Positions 45,221 through 53,599 of a stretch of 64,000 nucleotides of DNA are shown here, piece by piece. This stretch comes from JBMNMU01 sp050953505 (lineage in GTDB: Bacteria > Bacillota > Clostridia > Peptostreptococcales > Anaerovoracaceae). The notes under the pieces were generated by a model. It did not search any database. It was not told the DNA's origin and saw only the letters and a program-made list of their open reading frames with translations. The position numbers were made by a program, and so were the translations under genes. The stretch's first letter is position 1. Each line of letters opens with the position of its first letter. The stretch lies in assembly GCA_050953505.1 (NCBI GenBank), contig JBMNMU010000001.1, forward strand, positions 558,001 through 622,000, given 5' to 3'.

Positions 45221-45327
45221 AATACCTATTCATAAGCGCAACCACCATTATTATTGGGGTCATTGGGACCAATGTCCCCAAGATGAAGGAGAAGTTGCCT
45301 GGGAGTGTAGACAAAAGTGACCTCTAA
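45217..45327 (+). CDS. 36 aa single-pass peptide coupled to the GH18 gene
   Basis: A GTG start overlaps the GH18 stop (GTGA), giving translational coupling. The product begins with a hydrophobic stretch (KYLFISATTIIIGVIGTNVP) and ends KMKEKLPGSVDKSDL. It could be a small membrane peptide of a spore-related operon. Support is limited to the overlap, the hydrophobic segment and a terminator 34 nt later. Confidence 0.4.
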   Translation: MKYLFISATTIIIGVIGTNVPKMKEKLPGSVDKSDL

Positions 45328-45360
45328 ATATATTTATAATAATTCATATAGAAACAACAA

Positions 45361-45397
45361 AATCTCGCAATCAGAAATTGATAAGCGAGATTTTTTT
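45361..45397 (+). terminator. Terminator after the GH18 operon
   Basis: AATCTCGC pairs with GCGAGATT across a 14 nt loop, followed by a T7 run. Confidence 0.87.
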
Positions 45398-45451
45398 CAC
45401 TATTTATCCAACTTCATCCCTATTAATATTCCCATCATCATAATTTTGATC

Positions 45452-45961
45452 TTAATTTTGACCTTGGGTCTGGTCCTGATTCTGCTCCCGATTCTGATCC
45501 TGGTTTTCGTCAAGATCTAAATCCTCATCTTCCTTTACCTTGATGGCACCTACTGTGACAGCCCCTACAAAAACCATCTTAGCAAGGGTTTTGGAAGCTC
45601 GCACTACTTTCTTTTTATCGTGACATTTAACGCCGTCTAATATTTCACCACTCTGGTTAATCACAGTCTTTGTGTTTTCTACAAAATTACCCACAACCTT
45701 TCCCCCTGCAGCCTTTAAATCCTTACTACCTTCTGCAACGCAAGAAGGGTCTTTTTTAATTTTTCCTGAGACCAGGTGGGTCGCTCCACTTGCAATGTCA
45801 CCGGCGATGGTACCCGTTAGGATAGTTGAATCCACGATACTCTCTCCCAGGTTGTCAATAAATTTGTTTTTCGCTACTTTACCTACTACGGAAATAGTGC
45901 CGCCAATGATTCCCCCAACAATGGCGCCACCAATAATCCCAGCCTTTTTGATATTGTTCAT
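45452..45961 (-). CDS. Glycine-zipper hypothetical protein with QDQN-rich tail
   Basis: A 169 aa protein. The N-terminal 30 residues form a glycine-zipper-like hydrophobic segment (AGIIGGAIVGGIIGGTISVV). A middle region has weakly repeated DIASGATHLVSGKIKKD-like sequence, and another hydrophobic stretch (MVFVGAVTVGAI) follows. The last 25 residues are acidic and Gln/Asn-rich with repeated QDQN. The ATG at 45961 follows GGGGGAT. It is convergent with the GH18 operon. I recognise no family; a membrane-associated protein is inferred. Confidence 0.6.
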   Translation of the reverse strand: MNNIKKAGIIGGAIVGGIIGGTISVVGKVAKNKFIDNLGESIVDSTILTGTIAGDIASGATHLVSGKIKKDPSCVAEGSKDLKAAGGKVVGNFVENTKTVINQSGEILDGVKCHDKKKVVRASKTLAKMVFVGAVTVGAIKVKEDEDLDLDENQDQNREQNQDQTQGQN

Positions 45962-46457
45962 AGGACATCCCCCTCGTATAAATTTATACTATATCATTGT
46001 AAATTTGAGGTTTTTTCAGTATACTATATATTGTTTTAATTTAATTATACTATATATTATTTCCATTTACTATTTTTATTAACCCACATACTAAGAACTT
46101 TGCACTAAATTTACAGCTCACTGATGGCTAACCCTAGGGATAAAACAAGTGCAAATTTTCAAGTAGTGTGTGAATTTCATGCGCATAAGTATGTATAATC
46201 GTGGAATTCTTGCATAAATTAGATAATTTGTGCAAAATGGGGTCAGAAATCCACACACAACTCAACATTTTGCTCAAAATTTGAAATTCTGCACATCGAG
46301 CCAGCCGGGAGTGAACAGTAGCTAATCTAGATACTCTCCACACCCTAATGATGAGAGACAGTGGATACGGTTGAACCGGCTGACGTATGGTTTGTCTGAA
46401 AGCCCCTTCATAAATGAGAGCATATGAATCAAGAATATTTAGAGACGAGAGAGAACA
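45962..46457. other. Dyad-rich intergenic region upstream of azlC
   Basis: AT-rich to 46100. Then GTGCAAATTTTCAA (46145-46158) pairs imperfectly with a segment ending GCAC near 46295, and GTGTGTGAATTTC with GAAATCCACACACA. After that, CAGCCGG near 46303 and CCGGCTG near 46375 can close a junction containing a CCAC/GTGG stem. A structured azlC leader or a MITE-like element is possible. I could not match it to a T-box or a known riboswitch. Confidence 0.4.
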
Positions 46458-47177
46458 ATGAAACAAGCATTTAAAGCAGCTTTCCCTTTAACAATACCGG
46501 TTATGTTGGGCTACCTATCCATTGGCATAGCATTCGGTCTTTTATTTGAGAAGGCAGGATATAATTTTATTTGGGCTTTACTTACAAGCCTTATCGTATA
46601 TGCGGGGGCGATGCAGTTTATTGCAGTAAGCTTTTTTTATGGGGGCATAGGCCTTATACAAATTGCATTAATGACCCTTGTGGTAAATTTCAGACACCTC
46701 TTTTATGGGATTTCATTTTTAGATAGATTTTCAAAGATGGGGAAGACAAAGTGGTACATGGCCTTTGCTCTTACCGATGAAACCTATTCCCTATTATGCA
46801 ATGTAACACCACCAGAGGGCGTGAACGAAAAGAAATTTTATCTGGCTATAGCCATGCTGGACCAGTCTTATTGGGTCATTGGTTCCGTTATTGGGTCCAT
46901 TGCTGGCTCCATGATTACAATTGATACTACAGGGATGGACTTTGCTATGACAGCTCTTTTTGTAGTTATATTTATTGAACAATGGCAGTCCTACAAAACA
47001 CATATCCCTGCTCTCATTGGCTTGATTTGTACCGTTGCTGCCCTAATAATTCTTGGACCAGATAATGTTGCAATACCGGCAATGATTCTTATTGTACTAG
47101 CGCTGATGGTTGGCAGGAGAAGGATAGAGCCCAAAGTATCCGATGAGGATTCAGAAAGAGGTGACGTACTGCCATGA
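46458..47177 (+). CDS. azlC: AzlC-family branched-chain amino acid exporter, large subunit
   Basis: A 239 aa membrane protein with about 7-8 helices. The AzlC features are PLTIPVMLGYLSIGIAFG at the N-terminus, YAGAMQFIAVS and NFRHLFYGISFL. It works with AzlD, encoded next with a 4 nt overlap, to export branched-chain amino acids or analogues. The start follows a GAGAGAG purine stretch, and the upstream 500 nt is rich in dyads that could regulate it. Confidence 0.92.
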   Translation: MKQAFKAAFPLTIPVMLGYLSIGIAFGLLFEKAGYNFIWALLTSLIVYAGAMQFIAVSFFYGGIGLIQIALMTLVVNFRHLFYGISFLDRFSKMGKTKWYMAFALTDETYSLLCNVTPPEGVNEKKFYLAIAMLDQSYWVIGSVIGSIAGSMITIDTTGMDFAMTALFVVIFIEQWQSYKTHIPALIGLICTVAALIILGPDNVAIPAMILIVLALMVGRRRIEPKVSDEDSERGDVLP

Positions 47178-47512
47178 TTTTAAGTCCAAGTTATTCTTTA
47201 TTAATAATAATTATTATTGCAATCATTACATTTGCTTTGCGAGCAGCCCCCTTTATACTTTTTAACAAAAATGGGGGAACAACTCCAAGAAGCATCACCT
47301 ACCTGGGAAATGCATTGCCGCCGGCTGTAATGGGCATGCTCATCATATATAGCATAAGAAATGTTTCAGTAACAGACTTTCCTTTTGGGCTACCGGAAGC
47401 CATTGCAATACTTGTGGTAGGATTGCTACATATTTGGAAAAAAAACAGCATGATCAGTATCTTGGGAGGTACGGTCCTTTACATGGTTCTGATTCAGGTG
47501 GTTTTTGCATAA
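47174..47512 (+). CDS. azlD: AzlD-family branched-chain amino acid exporter, small subunit
   Basis: A 112 aa membrane protein with four hydrophobic segments and the AzlD pattern TFALRAAPFILF and YLGNALPPAVMGMLI. It overlaps azlC by 4 nt (ATGA), the standard arrangement of the two-subunit exporter. Confidence 0.92.
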   Translation: MILSPSYSLLIIIIIAIITFALRAAPFILFNKNGGTTPRSITYLGNALPPAVMGMLIIYSIRNVSVTDFPFGLPEAIAILVVGLLHIWKKNSMISILGGTVLYMVLIQVVFA

Positions 47513-47552
47513 ATTGAATTCAGTGAATCTAGGTATAAAGGAGATTACTAAA

Positions 47553-48518
47553 ATGTGCAACTCTAAAGAGAGAAAAACACCTAAAATTGTAATAGCACTG
47601 GGAGGGAATGCCCTCCAAACAAAAAATAGCACTCCTGACGCAGAATCACAATTAGAAGTGGTCAAGCAGACATGCGAGCAACTAGCCGAAATTAGTGTAA
47701 GCGGTTATGAAATGGCCATTGTACACGGCAATGGGCCACAGGTTGGCCGAATCCTATTGGCCAGTGAAACAGCTAAGGACGTGGTTCCCGCCATGCCCTT
47801 TGATGTCTGCAGCGCCATGAGCCAAGGCTATATTGGCTACCATATCCAACAATCCTTACGCTATGCTTTAGCACGTAGACACAAAGATATACCTGTAGTA
47901 ACATTACTAACCCAAATGGCAGTAAAAGCTGATGATCCAGCCTTTCAAAACCCCACAAAGCCAATTGGCGCTTTTTATACAAAGGAAGAGGCTGAGGAGT
48001 TAATTGATACTAAGGGCTATGTTATGAAGGAAGATGCGGGCCGGGGCTATCGACGTGTAGTGGCATCTCCATTACCTCAGAAGATTATCGAGCTTAATGA
48101 AGTTAAAAGCCTTTGGGATTCCTGTATTGTTATCACCTGTGGCGGTGGCGGCATTCCTGTGATAGAAAATAGTGATGGCAGCCTTACAGGTGTAGACGCT
48201 GTTATTGATAAGGACTTTGCTGCAGAACTACTTGCGGAGCAGATAGAAGCCGATATGCTGCTGATTCTCACTGAGGTTGAGAAGGTAGCCATCAATTGGG
48301 GGAAACCAAATCAAGAGAATCTGGATAAGCTCACCTTTGCTGAAGCAGCTCAATATGTTGAAGAAGGCCATTTTGCTTCCGGAAGCATGCTGCCTAAGGT
48401 GCAAGCCTGCATGAAGTTTGTAAAAAATTACCCGAGCAAAAAGGCAATTATTTCTTCTCTAGATAAGGCTTTGGACGCTTTGGAGGGCAAGACGGGTACA
48501 GTCATCACCTTCGAATAA
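47553..48518 (+). CDS. arcC: Carbamate kinase
   Basis: A 321 aa amino acid kinase-fold enzyme that makes ATP from carbamoyl phosphate, giving carbamate (NH3 and CO2). Motifs are IVIALGGNALQ near the N-terminus, VHGNGPQVG, and CGGGGIPV, followed by DKDFAAELLAEQI. The ATG at 47553 has AAAGGAG 8 nt upstream. No arcA or arcB gene is adjacent, so it may serve citrulline, agmatine, allantoin or purine breakdown. The agmatinase-like gene at 19 kb produces urea, not carbamoyl phosphate, so no direct link follows. Confidence 0.93.
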   Translation: MCNSKERKTPKIVIALGGNALQTKNSTPDAESQLEVVKQTCEQLAEISVSGYEMAIVHGNGPQVGRILLASETAKDVVPAMPFDVCSAMSQGYIGYHIQQSLRYALARRHKDIPVVTLLTQMAVKADDPAFQNPTKPIGAFYTKEEAEELIDTKGYVMKEDAGRGYRRVVASPLPQKIIELNEVKSLWDSCIVITCGGGGIPVIENSDGSLTGVDAVIDKDFAAELLAEQIEADMLLILTEVEKVAINWGKPNQENLDKLTFAEAAQYVEEGHFASGSMLPKVQACMKFVKNYPSKKAIISSLDKALDALEGKTGTVITFE

Positions 48519-48707
48519 TTGACGGGTTAACAGGGGAAAAAGGCCGTGGAGTAAGACAGTACAATTATCATCTTGATAAAAGGATAATGTAACCTGAATT
48601 GCATTTTAATCTGATTTTAATCTTCTCTTTATTTGAATAGAAGTTTTTGCTCATATAATAAACCATATCAAGAGACGCTTACAAATTCAAAAGGAGGAAT
48701 ATTGATT

Positions 48708-49250
48708 ATGGTAAACCTAGAAAATGTAGAAAAACTTCGTGAATACGCTGATGTAACCTATGATGAGGCGAGAGAGGCTTTGGAGAAGGCTGATGGAGAC
48801 TTGCTACAAGCTATTATTGACCTAGAACGTCAGGGAAAGGTAAAAGAGCCAGAGGGTGGTGGCAAATTTATATCACAGCAGCAAGAAACAAAAGAAGCCG
48901 GCAATAAGGAGAAAACCCGAAAAGCAAGTGGAAATGGGCAAGACAATCCTACATTCAACCAGACATTACGTAGATTCATGAACTGGGTAGCTAAAATTAT
49001 TAGAAAGGGTAATACAAATTCCATGGTTGTGGAGAAAAACGGTGAAGTAGTTATGAACCTCCCAATCACTATAGTGATTATACTTTTGCTGGTTTCATTT
49101 TGGGTGGTGGTTCCGCTGTTAATTATTGGACTGTTTTTTAACTTCCGCTATTATTTTGCAGGGCCAGATCTTGGAAATGATAAAGTAAATGATGCAATGG
49201 ATAGTGTGGCCAATGCAGCAGAAGAAATAAAGAAAGATATAAGAAAATAA
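48708..49250 (+). CDS. DUF4342 (UBA-like) membrane protein
   Basis: A 180 aa protein. An N-terminal UBA-like helical domain (about 1-45: VEKLREYADVTYDEAREALEKADGDLLQAIIDLE), a charged linker, a membrane segment near 120-145 preceded by VVEKNGEVVMNLPI, and a C-terminal amphipathic tail match DUF4342. The start at 48708 follows AAAGGAGG. It lies 30 nt upstream of a response regulator on the same strand, suggesting a three-gene signalling operon. Confidence 0.8.
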   Translation: MVNLENVEKLREYADVTYDEAREALEKADGDLLQAIIDLERQGKVKEPEGGGKFISQQQETKEAGNKEKTRKASGNGQDNPTFNQTLRRFMNWVAKIIRKGNTNSMVVEKNGEVVMNLPITIVIILLLVSFWVVVPLLIIGLFFNFRYYFAGPDLGNDKVNDAMDSVANAAEEIKKDIRK

Positions 49251-49280
49251 GTACGTGGCCGCCTTAAGGGGGAATGTTTA

Positions 49281-49979
49281 ATGAAGGAAAGGATTCTGAT
49301 TATCGAAGATGAGGAGAAGCTAGCCAGGTTCATGGAACTGGAGCTCACCTTTGAAGGATATGAGGTAGAAAAAGCAGAGGATGGACGATCCGGCCTTGCT
49401 TTAGCTGCCGCAAAGCCTTTTAATTTAATTGCCTTGGATATCATGCTTCCAGGCCTTAATGGCCTGGAAGTTTTAAGGCGTATTAGACAAACCTCCAACA
49501 TTCCTGTAATTCTAATTACTGCACGAGATTCTACTATGGATAAGGTAGCTGGCTTAGATGGAGGCGCAAACGACTATATTACAAAGCCCTTCGCCATTGA
49601 AGAATTATTGGCGCGAATTCGCGCAGTGCTGAGGAATACAAAACAAGATAATGCTCGAGAAAACAAAAAGGGATTGAGCAGGCAGCTTACTGCTGGATCT
49701 CTTACGCTAAGGCCAGATAGTAGGGAAGTTCTGGTGGATGACCAGCCCGTTGATTTAACGAAAAAAGAATTTGACTTATTAGAATACCTTCTTGAAAATA
49801 AGGGGATTGTGCTTAGTAGAGATGCGCTATTGGATAAAGTATGGGGCTACGATTATGTAGGGGAAACCAATACCATCGATGTTTATATTCGCTATTTAAG
49901 GGTGAAAATCGAGGAGCCTTTTGATAAAAAGTTTATTCAAACAGTTCGTGGAGTGGGGTATGTGATTCGAGATGAATAA
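49281..49979 (+). CDS. OmpR/PhoB-family response regulator
   Basis: A 232 aa two-component regulator. The receiver domain has the phosphorylatable Asp53 (ALDIMLPG), Asp10-Glu11 and the Lys in YITKPF. A winged-helix output domain follows (residues 130-230: SREVLVDDQPVDLTKKEFDLLEYL, ending TVRGVGYVI). It overlaps the histidine kinase start by 8 nt. Confidence 0.95.
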   Translation: MKERILIIEDEEKLARFMELELTFEGYEVEKAEDGRSGLALAAAKPFNLIALDIMLPGLNGLEVLRRIRQTSNIPVILITARDSTMDKVAGLDGGANDYITKPFAIEELLARIRAVLRNTKQDNARENKKGLSRQLTAGSLTLRPDSREVLVDDQPVDLTKKEFDLLEYLLENKGIVLSRDALLDKVWGYDYVGETNTIDVYIRYLRVKIEEPFDKKFIQTVRGVGYVIRDE

Positions 49980-51438
49980 TTTAAATTCCAAGAGGTTAAC
50001 TTTGTCAATGAAGTTAAACCTACACTTTTTATTGCGGAATGTGTTGCTGCTCATACTCATTAATATATTCTTGTGTTTAATGGTTTTTTCCTTGCTGATT
50101 TGGCAATCAGAAAAAACCACATCTTTATTTTTAGAAGCTTATCCCAAGGTAGGGGAGGAAAACAGAGTACTCCTTGAAAGCCAGCACCCAGATTACCTAA
50201 TTAGGGAAAGCACTGAAGAAGCATCAGGCATTCGAGGCATTTTACATAGCAGCTCCCCTTTACAAGGCTATGATGTAAAGAGAAGCATTGGCATTCTTAA
50301 GGTTGGGGGAAAACATGTCTTAAAGCTTTCTAGTCTTCAATATCATATGACTTTTCCCAATGAAGAATTAAAGGTCACTTATAGTATAGGAAAGGTTCTT
50401 TCAGATCATAGAACCTGGCTTTATGTTTTATTGATTTTCCAGGGGCTGATTTTACTGCGGGGTGTTTTTGTAAGTGCCCGGAGCATTGGAAGGACTCTAA
50501 AACCCTTGGCAGACATGGCTCAACAAGCACAAAGCTTTTCAGCTTTTTCAGGTGGTACTATTTCCGAAGAGGAAATGTGGCACTTGCGCAATATTGCCGG
50601 TACAATCAGCAGTATAGATGCAACCAAGTTGGATCGAAGGTTGCCTGAGGATGGGCCACAGAATGAGTTAAAGGATTTAGCAACGGCAATTAATAGTATG
50701 CTAGACCGTATTGATGAGGCTTACCGCTCTCAAATACGTTTTGTATCAGATGCTTCCCATGAATTACGCACACCCATTGCGGTGGTTCAGGGCTATGCAA
50801 ATCTCCTTGATCGATGGGGAAAGAATGATCCGGAGACAATGCAGGAGGCCATAGATGCGATAAAAAGTGAATCAGAAAGTATGAAGGACTTGATAGAACA
50901 GCTTTTGTTTCTTGCCAGGGGAGATAATGAAACCATGCAGCTATATCCAGAAGCCTTTCCTGCCACTGATATAGTGGAGGAAACCCTTCGAGAAGCGGAA
51001 ATGATTGATTCCCTACACGTATTTCGTTCTGATATTAAGCAATCAGCACCCATATATGCTGATAAGCAGCTAATAAAACAGGCTTTACGGATTTTATTGG
51101 ACAATAGCATTAAATATACCCCGGAAAAGGGAGAAATTAAGGTGACTGTATCTGTGCTAGAGGAATTTGTGCATATTACCGTTCAGGATAACGGAATAGG
51201 CATTGATCCTGAAAATCTTCCTTATATTTTCGATAGGTTCTATCGTTCGGAGGAATCTAGAGCCAGAAAGACAGGGGGATCCGGTCTGGGCCTTTCCATT
51301 ATGAAATGGATCATTGACCGTCATAGCGGGAAGATTGAGGTTATTAGCAGGAAAGGCATCGGCACAAGGACGACTATTATATTGCCATTAGCTACTACTC
51401 AGCCTCAGGCAAATGAAAATGCTGTTAAAAAAGAATAA
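49972..51438 (+). CDS. Sensor histidine kinase
   Basis: A 488 aa membrane kinase. Two helices (about 20-42 and 145-165) flank an extracellular sensor of roughly 100 residues. A HAMP-like linker follows, then the H-box DASHELRTP with His263, and the ATPase boxes DNSIKYT, DNGIGI and GGSGLGLSI. It is translationally coupled to the regulator upstream. The stimulus is unknown. Confidence 0.95.
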   Translation: MNNLNSKRLTLSMKLNLHFLLRNVLLLILINIFLCLMVFSLLIWQSEKTTSLFLEAYPKVGEENRVLLESQHPDYLIRESTEEASGIRGILHSSSPLQGYDVKRSIGILKVGGKHVLKLSSLQYHMTFPNEELKVTYSIGKVLSDHRTWLYVLLIFQGLILLRGVFVSARSIGRTLKPLADMAQQAQSFSAFSGGTISEEEMWHLRNIAGTISSIDATKLDRRLPEDGPQNELKDLATAINSMLDRIDEAYRSQIRFVSDASHELRTPIAVVQGYANLLDRWGKNDPETMQEAIDAIKSESESMKDLIEQLLFLARGDNETMQLYPEAFPATDIVEETLREAEMIDSLHVFRSDIKQSAPIYADKQLIKQALRILLDNSIKYTPEKGEIKVTVSVLEEFVHITVQDNGIGIDPENLPYIFDRFYRSEESRARKTGGSGLGLSIMKWIIDRHSGKIEVISRKGIGTRTTIILPLATTQPQANENAVKKE

Positions 51439-51450
51439 GTATATAAAACA

Positions 51451-51486
51451 ATCGCAGGGGATTTTTCAACCCCCTGTGATTAATAA
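51451..51486. terminator. Bidirectional terminator between convergent genes
   Basis: ATCGCAGGGG pairs with CCCCTGTGAT (G-T allowed) around an ATTTTTCAAC loop. It lies between the histidine kinase gene and the convergent binding-protein gene, with T/A-rich flanks on both strands. Confidence 0.75.
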
Positions 51487-51509
51487 TTTCCTTGATTGTT
51501 AATATTAAA

Positions 51510-52793
51510 TTATTGATTCATCATTATATTTTCTGCGGTTATAGGAATGTCATCATAGCCTACGTTATCTATGATTTGTATCTCAACCTTATCCCCTGCT
51601 TCATTGACCTGCCACTGTCCCATTACAATAGGGGTAGGAGCTACATGTGTTTCCTGATCATATTTAATAGGTCCAACAACAGTCATCATGTCTGTCGCAG
51701 CAATAGCATCCCTAATTGTTTCAGGTTCAAGGTTCTTACATCTTTTTAGGACATCAACGGCAATCTCAACAGCAGCATACTTATATCCAATGGCTGCAGT
51801 CCAGTCTCTACCTGTTTCTTCATGATATAAGTCTAAAATTTCCTTAGGAGTTTGACCGGTAATAGATGATGGGAATGTGTGATAAGGGCTCCACCATACT
51901 TCACAAGTTTGGCCTTCCGCTAGATCTACACCTAAGGCATTAGCAGCGGAGCTAAATAGAATTACTCTGCCTTGACAACTATATACAGGTTTAAAATTAA
52001 GCTGAGCAGTTTGTTTCATAAAGTTAGCAAAATCTGGAGGAGTCATGTTGCCTGTAATAACGGTAACCCCATCGGATTTAAATTGATTGATGACTGAACT
52101 CCAGTCACTGTTTCCGATAGGAAATCTACCTGGATTGGATACTTTAAAGCCATCTTCTACTAGCCTTTTTTAAAAGACTGGTCCCCATGCTAGGCCATCA
52201 GGATCGTTGGGGAATAAGATCCCTACAGTTGCGCCTTCTAGGCCAACTTTTTTCATTTGTCCAGAATATAGTTCGTAAGCTGTATCAATGGTCCAAAAAG
52301 CATGATATACCCATTCATAAGGTCCACCACTTAGCCATGGATCTACAGGGCATTCAGTAGAAATGGTAGGCACCCCATATCTTTCACCCATAGCTGAGAC
52401 GGGAAGAGCAGTGTCTGGGGTATGTCTGGCGATAAGCAAATCTACCTTGTCATCAATAATTAATTTCTGGGTTACTTCGGAAGCTTTGGTGGAATTACTT
52501 TCTGTATCAACGAATTTCAGGCGTATAGGGAGCTTTCTGTCTAATTCTTCAATGTAAATTCCTCCATCGTCGTTGATTGTTTTAATTGCCAGTTCTTCAG
52601 CCCATGGAGTTCCTTCACCAAAGGCTGCAATGGGGCCTGTAGTGGGATTTGGTATCCCGATAAGTATGTAGTCCCTGTCAATAGAAGCACCTCCGTCAGC
52701 ATCTCCGCTAACTTCACTGCTACCGCACCCTGTTATCAAGGCACTACACATGATGAGCACTAACACGAATACGAATAATTTTTTCAATTTCAT
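51510..52793 (-). pseudogene. Branched-chain-type ABC substrate-binding protein with an in-frame TAA
   Basis: A Leu/Ile/Val-type periplasmic-binding lipoprotein: lipobox ITGCGSS (Cys23), GIPNPTTGPIAAFGEGTPWAEEL, then DLLIARHTPDTALPVSAMGE. Translation stops at TAA 52172-52170 after GPVF, and the same frame continues as KRLVEDGFKVSNPGRFPIGN into the C-terminal lobe, ending at 51510. No frameshift is needed; a single A-to-T change of a Lys codon would create the stop. No permease or ATPase genes are adjacent. It is either a recent nonsense mutation in an orphan binding protein or a sequence error. Confidence 0.87.
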
Positions 52794-53006
52794 TCTGTGT
52801 CCTCCTATAGTACTACTTCTTATAAAATAAGAGCGTCCTACAACCAGCTTACTTTTTAATTGTAGAACGCTCTCTCTACTATATTCACAATAGGTGCAAT
52901 CTTCAAAAAAATCAATAAAATATTAACAAACCTACTTTATTTTGCAAATTGGTATAATTTTTTCCTATAAATAAGAAATTTTACTGTAAAATTTGGATTT
53001 TTTCCT

Positions 53007-53036
53007 TTGACAAAGAAGTGATTTATGTTATATAAT
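53007..53036 (+). promoter_or_regulatory. Promoter of tRNA-Arg
   Basis: TTGACA (53007-53012), an 18 nt spacer and TATAAT (53031-53036), 35 nt upstream of the tRNA. Positions 52794-53006 hold no gene that I can see, only an AT-rich stretch and a dyad near 52830-52870. Confidence 0.8.
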
Positions 53037-53070
53037 ATAATGCGTACTGCAAATCAGTATAGCTTAATAA

Positions 53071-53147
53071 GCGCCCATAGCTCAGCTGGATAGAGTAGCG
53101 CACTACGAATGCGAAGGTCTGGGGTTCGAATCCCTATGGGCGTGCCA
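53071..53147 (+). tRNA. tRNA-Arg (anticodon ACG)
   Basis: A complete 77 nt cloverleaf with encoded CCA. The acceptor GCGCCCA pairs with TGGGCGT (one G-U), the D stem is GCTC/GAGT, the anticodon loop CTACGAA gives ACG (read ICG), and the T arm has GTTCGAA. A discriminator G precedes CCA. Confidence 0.96.
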
Positions 53148-53252
53148 ATAGTCAAAAAAACTACCACTCCTGTGGTAGTTTTTTAGCAATTATTATATTT
53201 AATAACCCATAGGGATTCGAACCCGAAAGGGCGTTTGCCGTAAAGAAAACAG
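53129..53252 (+). repeat. tRNA-end direct repeat, copy 1
   Basis: A 124 nt unit starting in the T arm of tRNA-Arg, covering its 3' end, a terminator and a reverse-complement fragment of the tRNA 3' end (CCCATAGGGATTCGAACCC, 53206-53224). It recurs at 53328-53452 with about five substitutions and one extra T. Confidence 0.9.
53154..53185 (+). terminator. Terminator of tRNA-Arg
   Basis: ACTACCAC pairs with GTGGTAGT across a TCCT loop, followed by six T residues. A second copy lies at 53353-53384 within the repeat. Confidence 0.9.
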
Positions 53253-53327
53253 TCGTGGACTGTTTTTAGGCAGGCGGTCCAAGCCCTATGCTTGGGCGAG
53301 GGACGGCAGACATGAAATGGCTGCGTA

Positions 53328-53452
53328 AATCCCTATGGGCGTGCCAATAGTCAAAAAAACTACCACTCCTGTGGTAGTTTTTTTAGCAATTATCATATTT
53401 AATAGCCCATAGGGATTTGAACCCGAAAGGGCGCTCGCCGTAAAGAAAACAG
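53328..53452 (+). repeat. tRNA-end direct repeat, copy 2
   Basis: The second copy of the unit, with the 3' terminal 19 nt of tRNA-Arg (AATCCCTATGGGCGTGCCA), the terminator and the inverted tRNA fragment. It has no 5' half, so it is not a second tRNA gene. The 75 nt between the copies (53253-53327) contains a CCAAGCCCTATGCTTGGGC dyad. Confidence 0.88.
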
Positions 53453-53599
53453 ATTCTAGAAAAAAATTTACTTTGCAATATTCGACAATTTGCAACGATT
53501 CTCCTTGGTAATTACTATTAAAAAGTGTAAAATATATAAGCAGCGCTTTAATGCTGTAAAGAATTACCTTATCAATAGTAAATGAGAGGTGTTGACCCC

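Noticed and set aside
45672..46082. Plus-strand reading frame opposite the glycine-zipper gene
   Set aside because: It lacks a ribosome binding site and mirrors the coding frame on the other strand, which has a good start signal.
35611..46381. A 15-mer (CAGCCGGTTCAACCG) shared in inverted orientation by the 35.6 kb hairpin and the 46.4 kb dyad region
   Set aside because: In a 64 kb window with both strands considered, a few such 15-mers are expected by chance, and the flanks do not match. I do not treat the two as one family.
46083..46457. T-box leader for azlCD
   Set aside because: I find no T-box consensus (AGGGTGGNACCGCG) and no terminator-antiterminator pair.
53328..53346. Second tRNA-Arg gene
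   Set aside because: Only the last 19 nt of the tRNA is present; the D and anticodon arms are absent.
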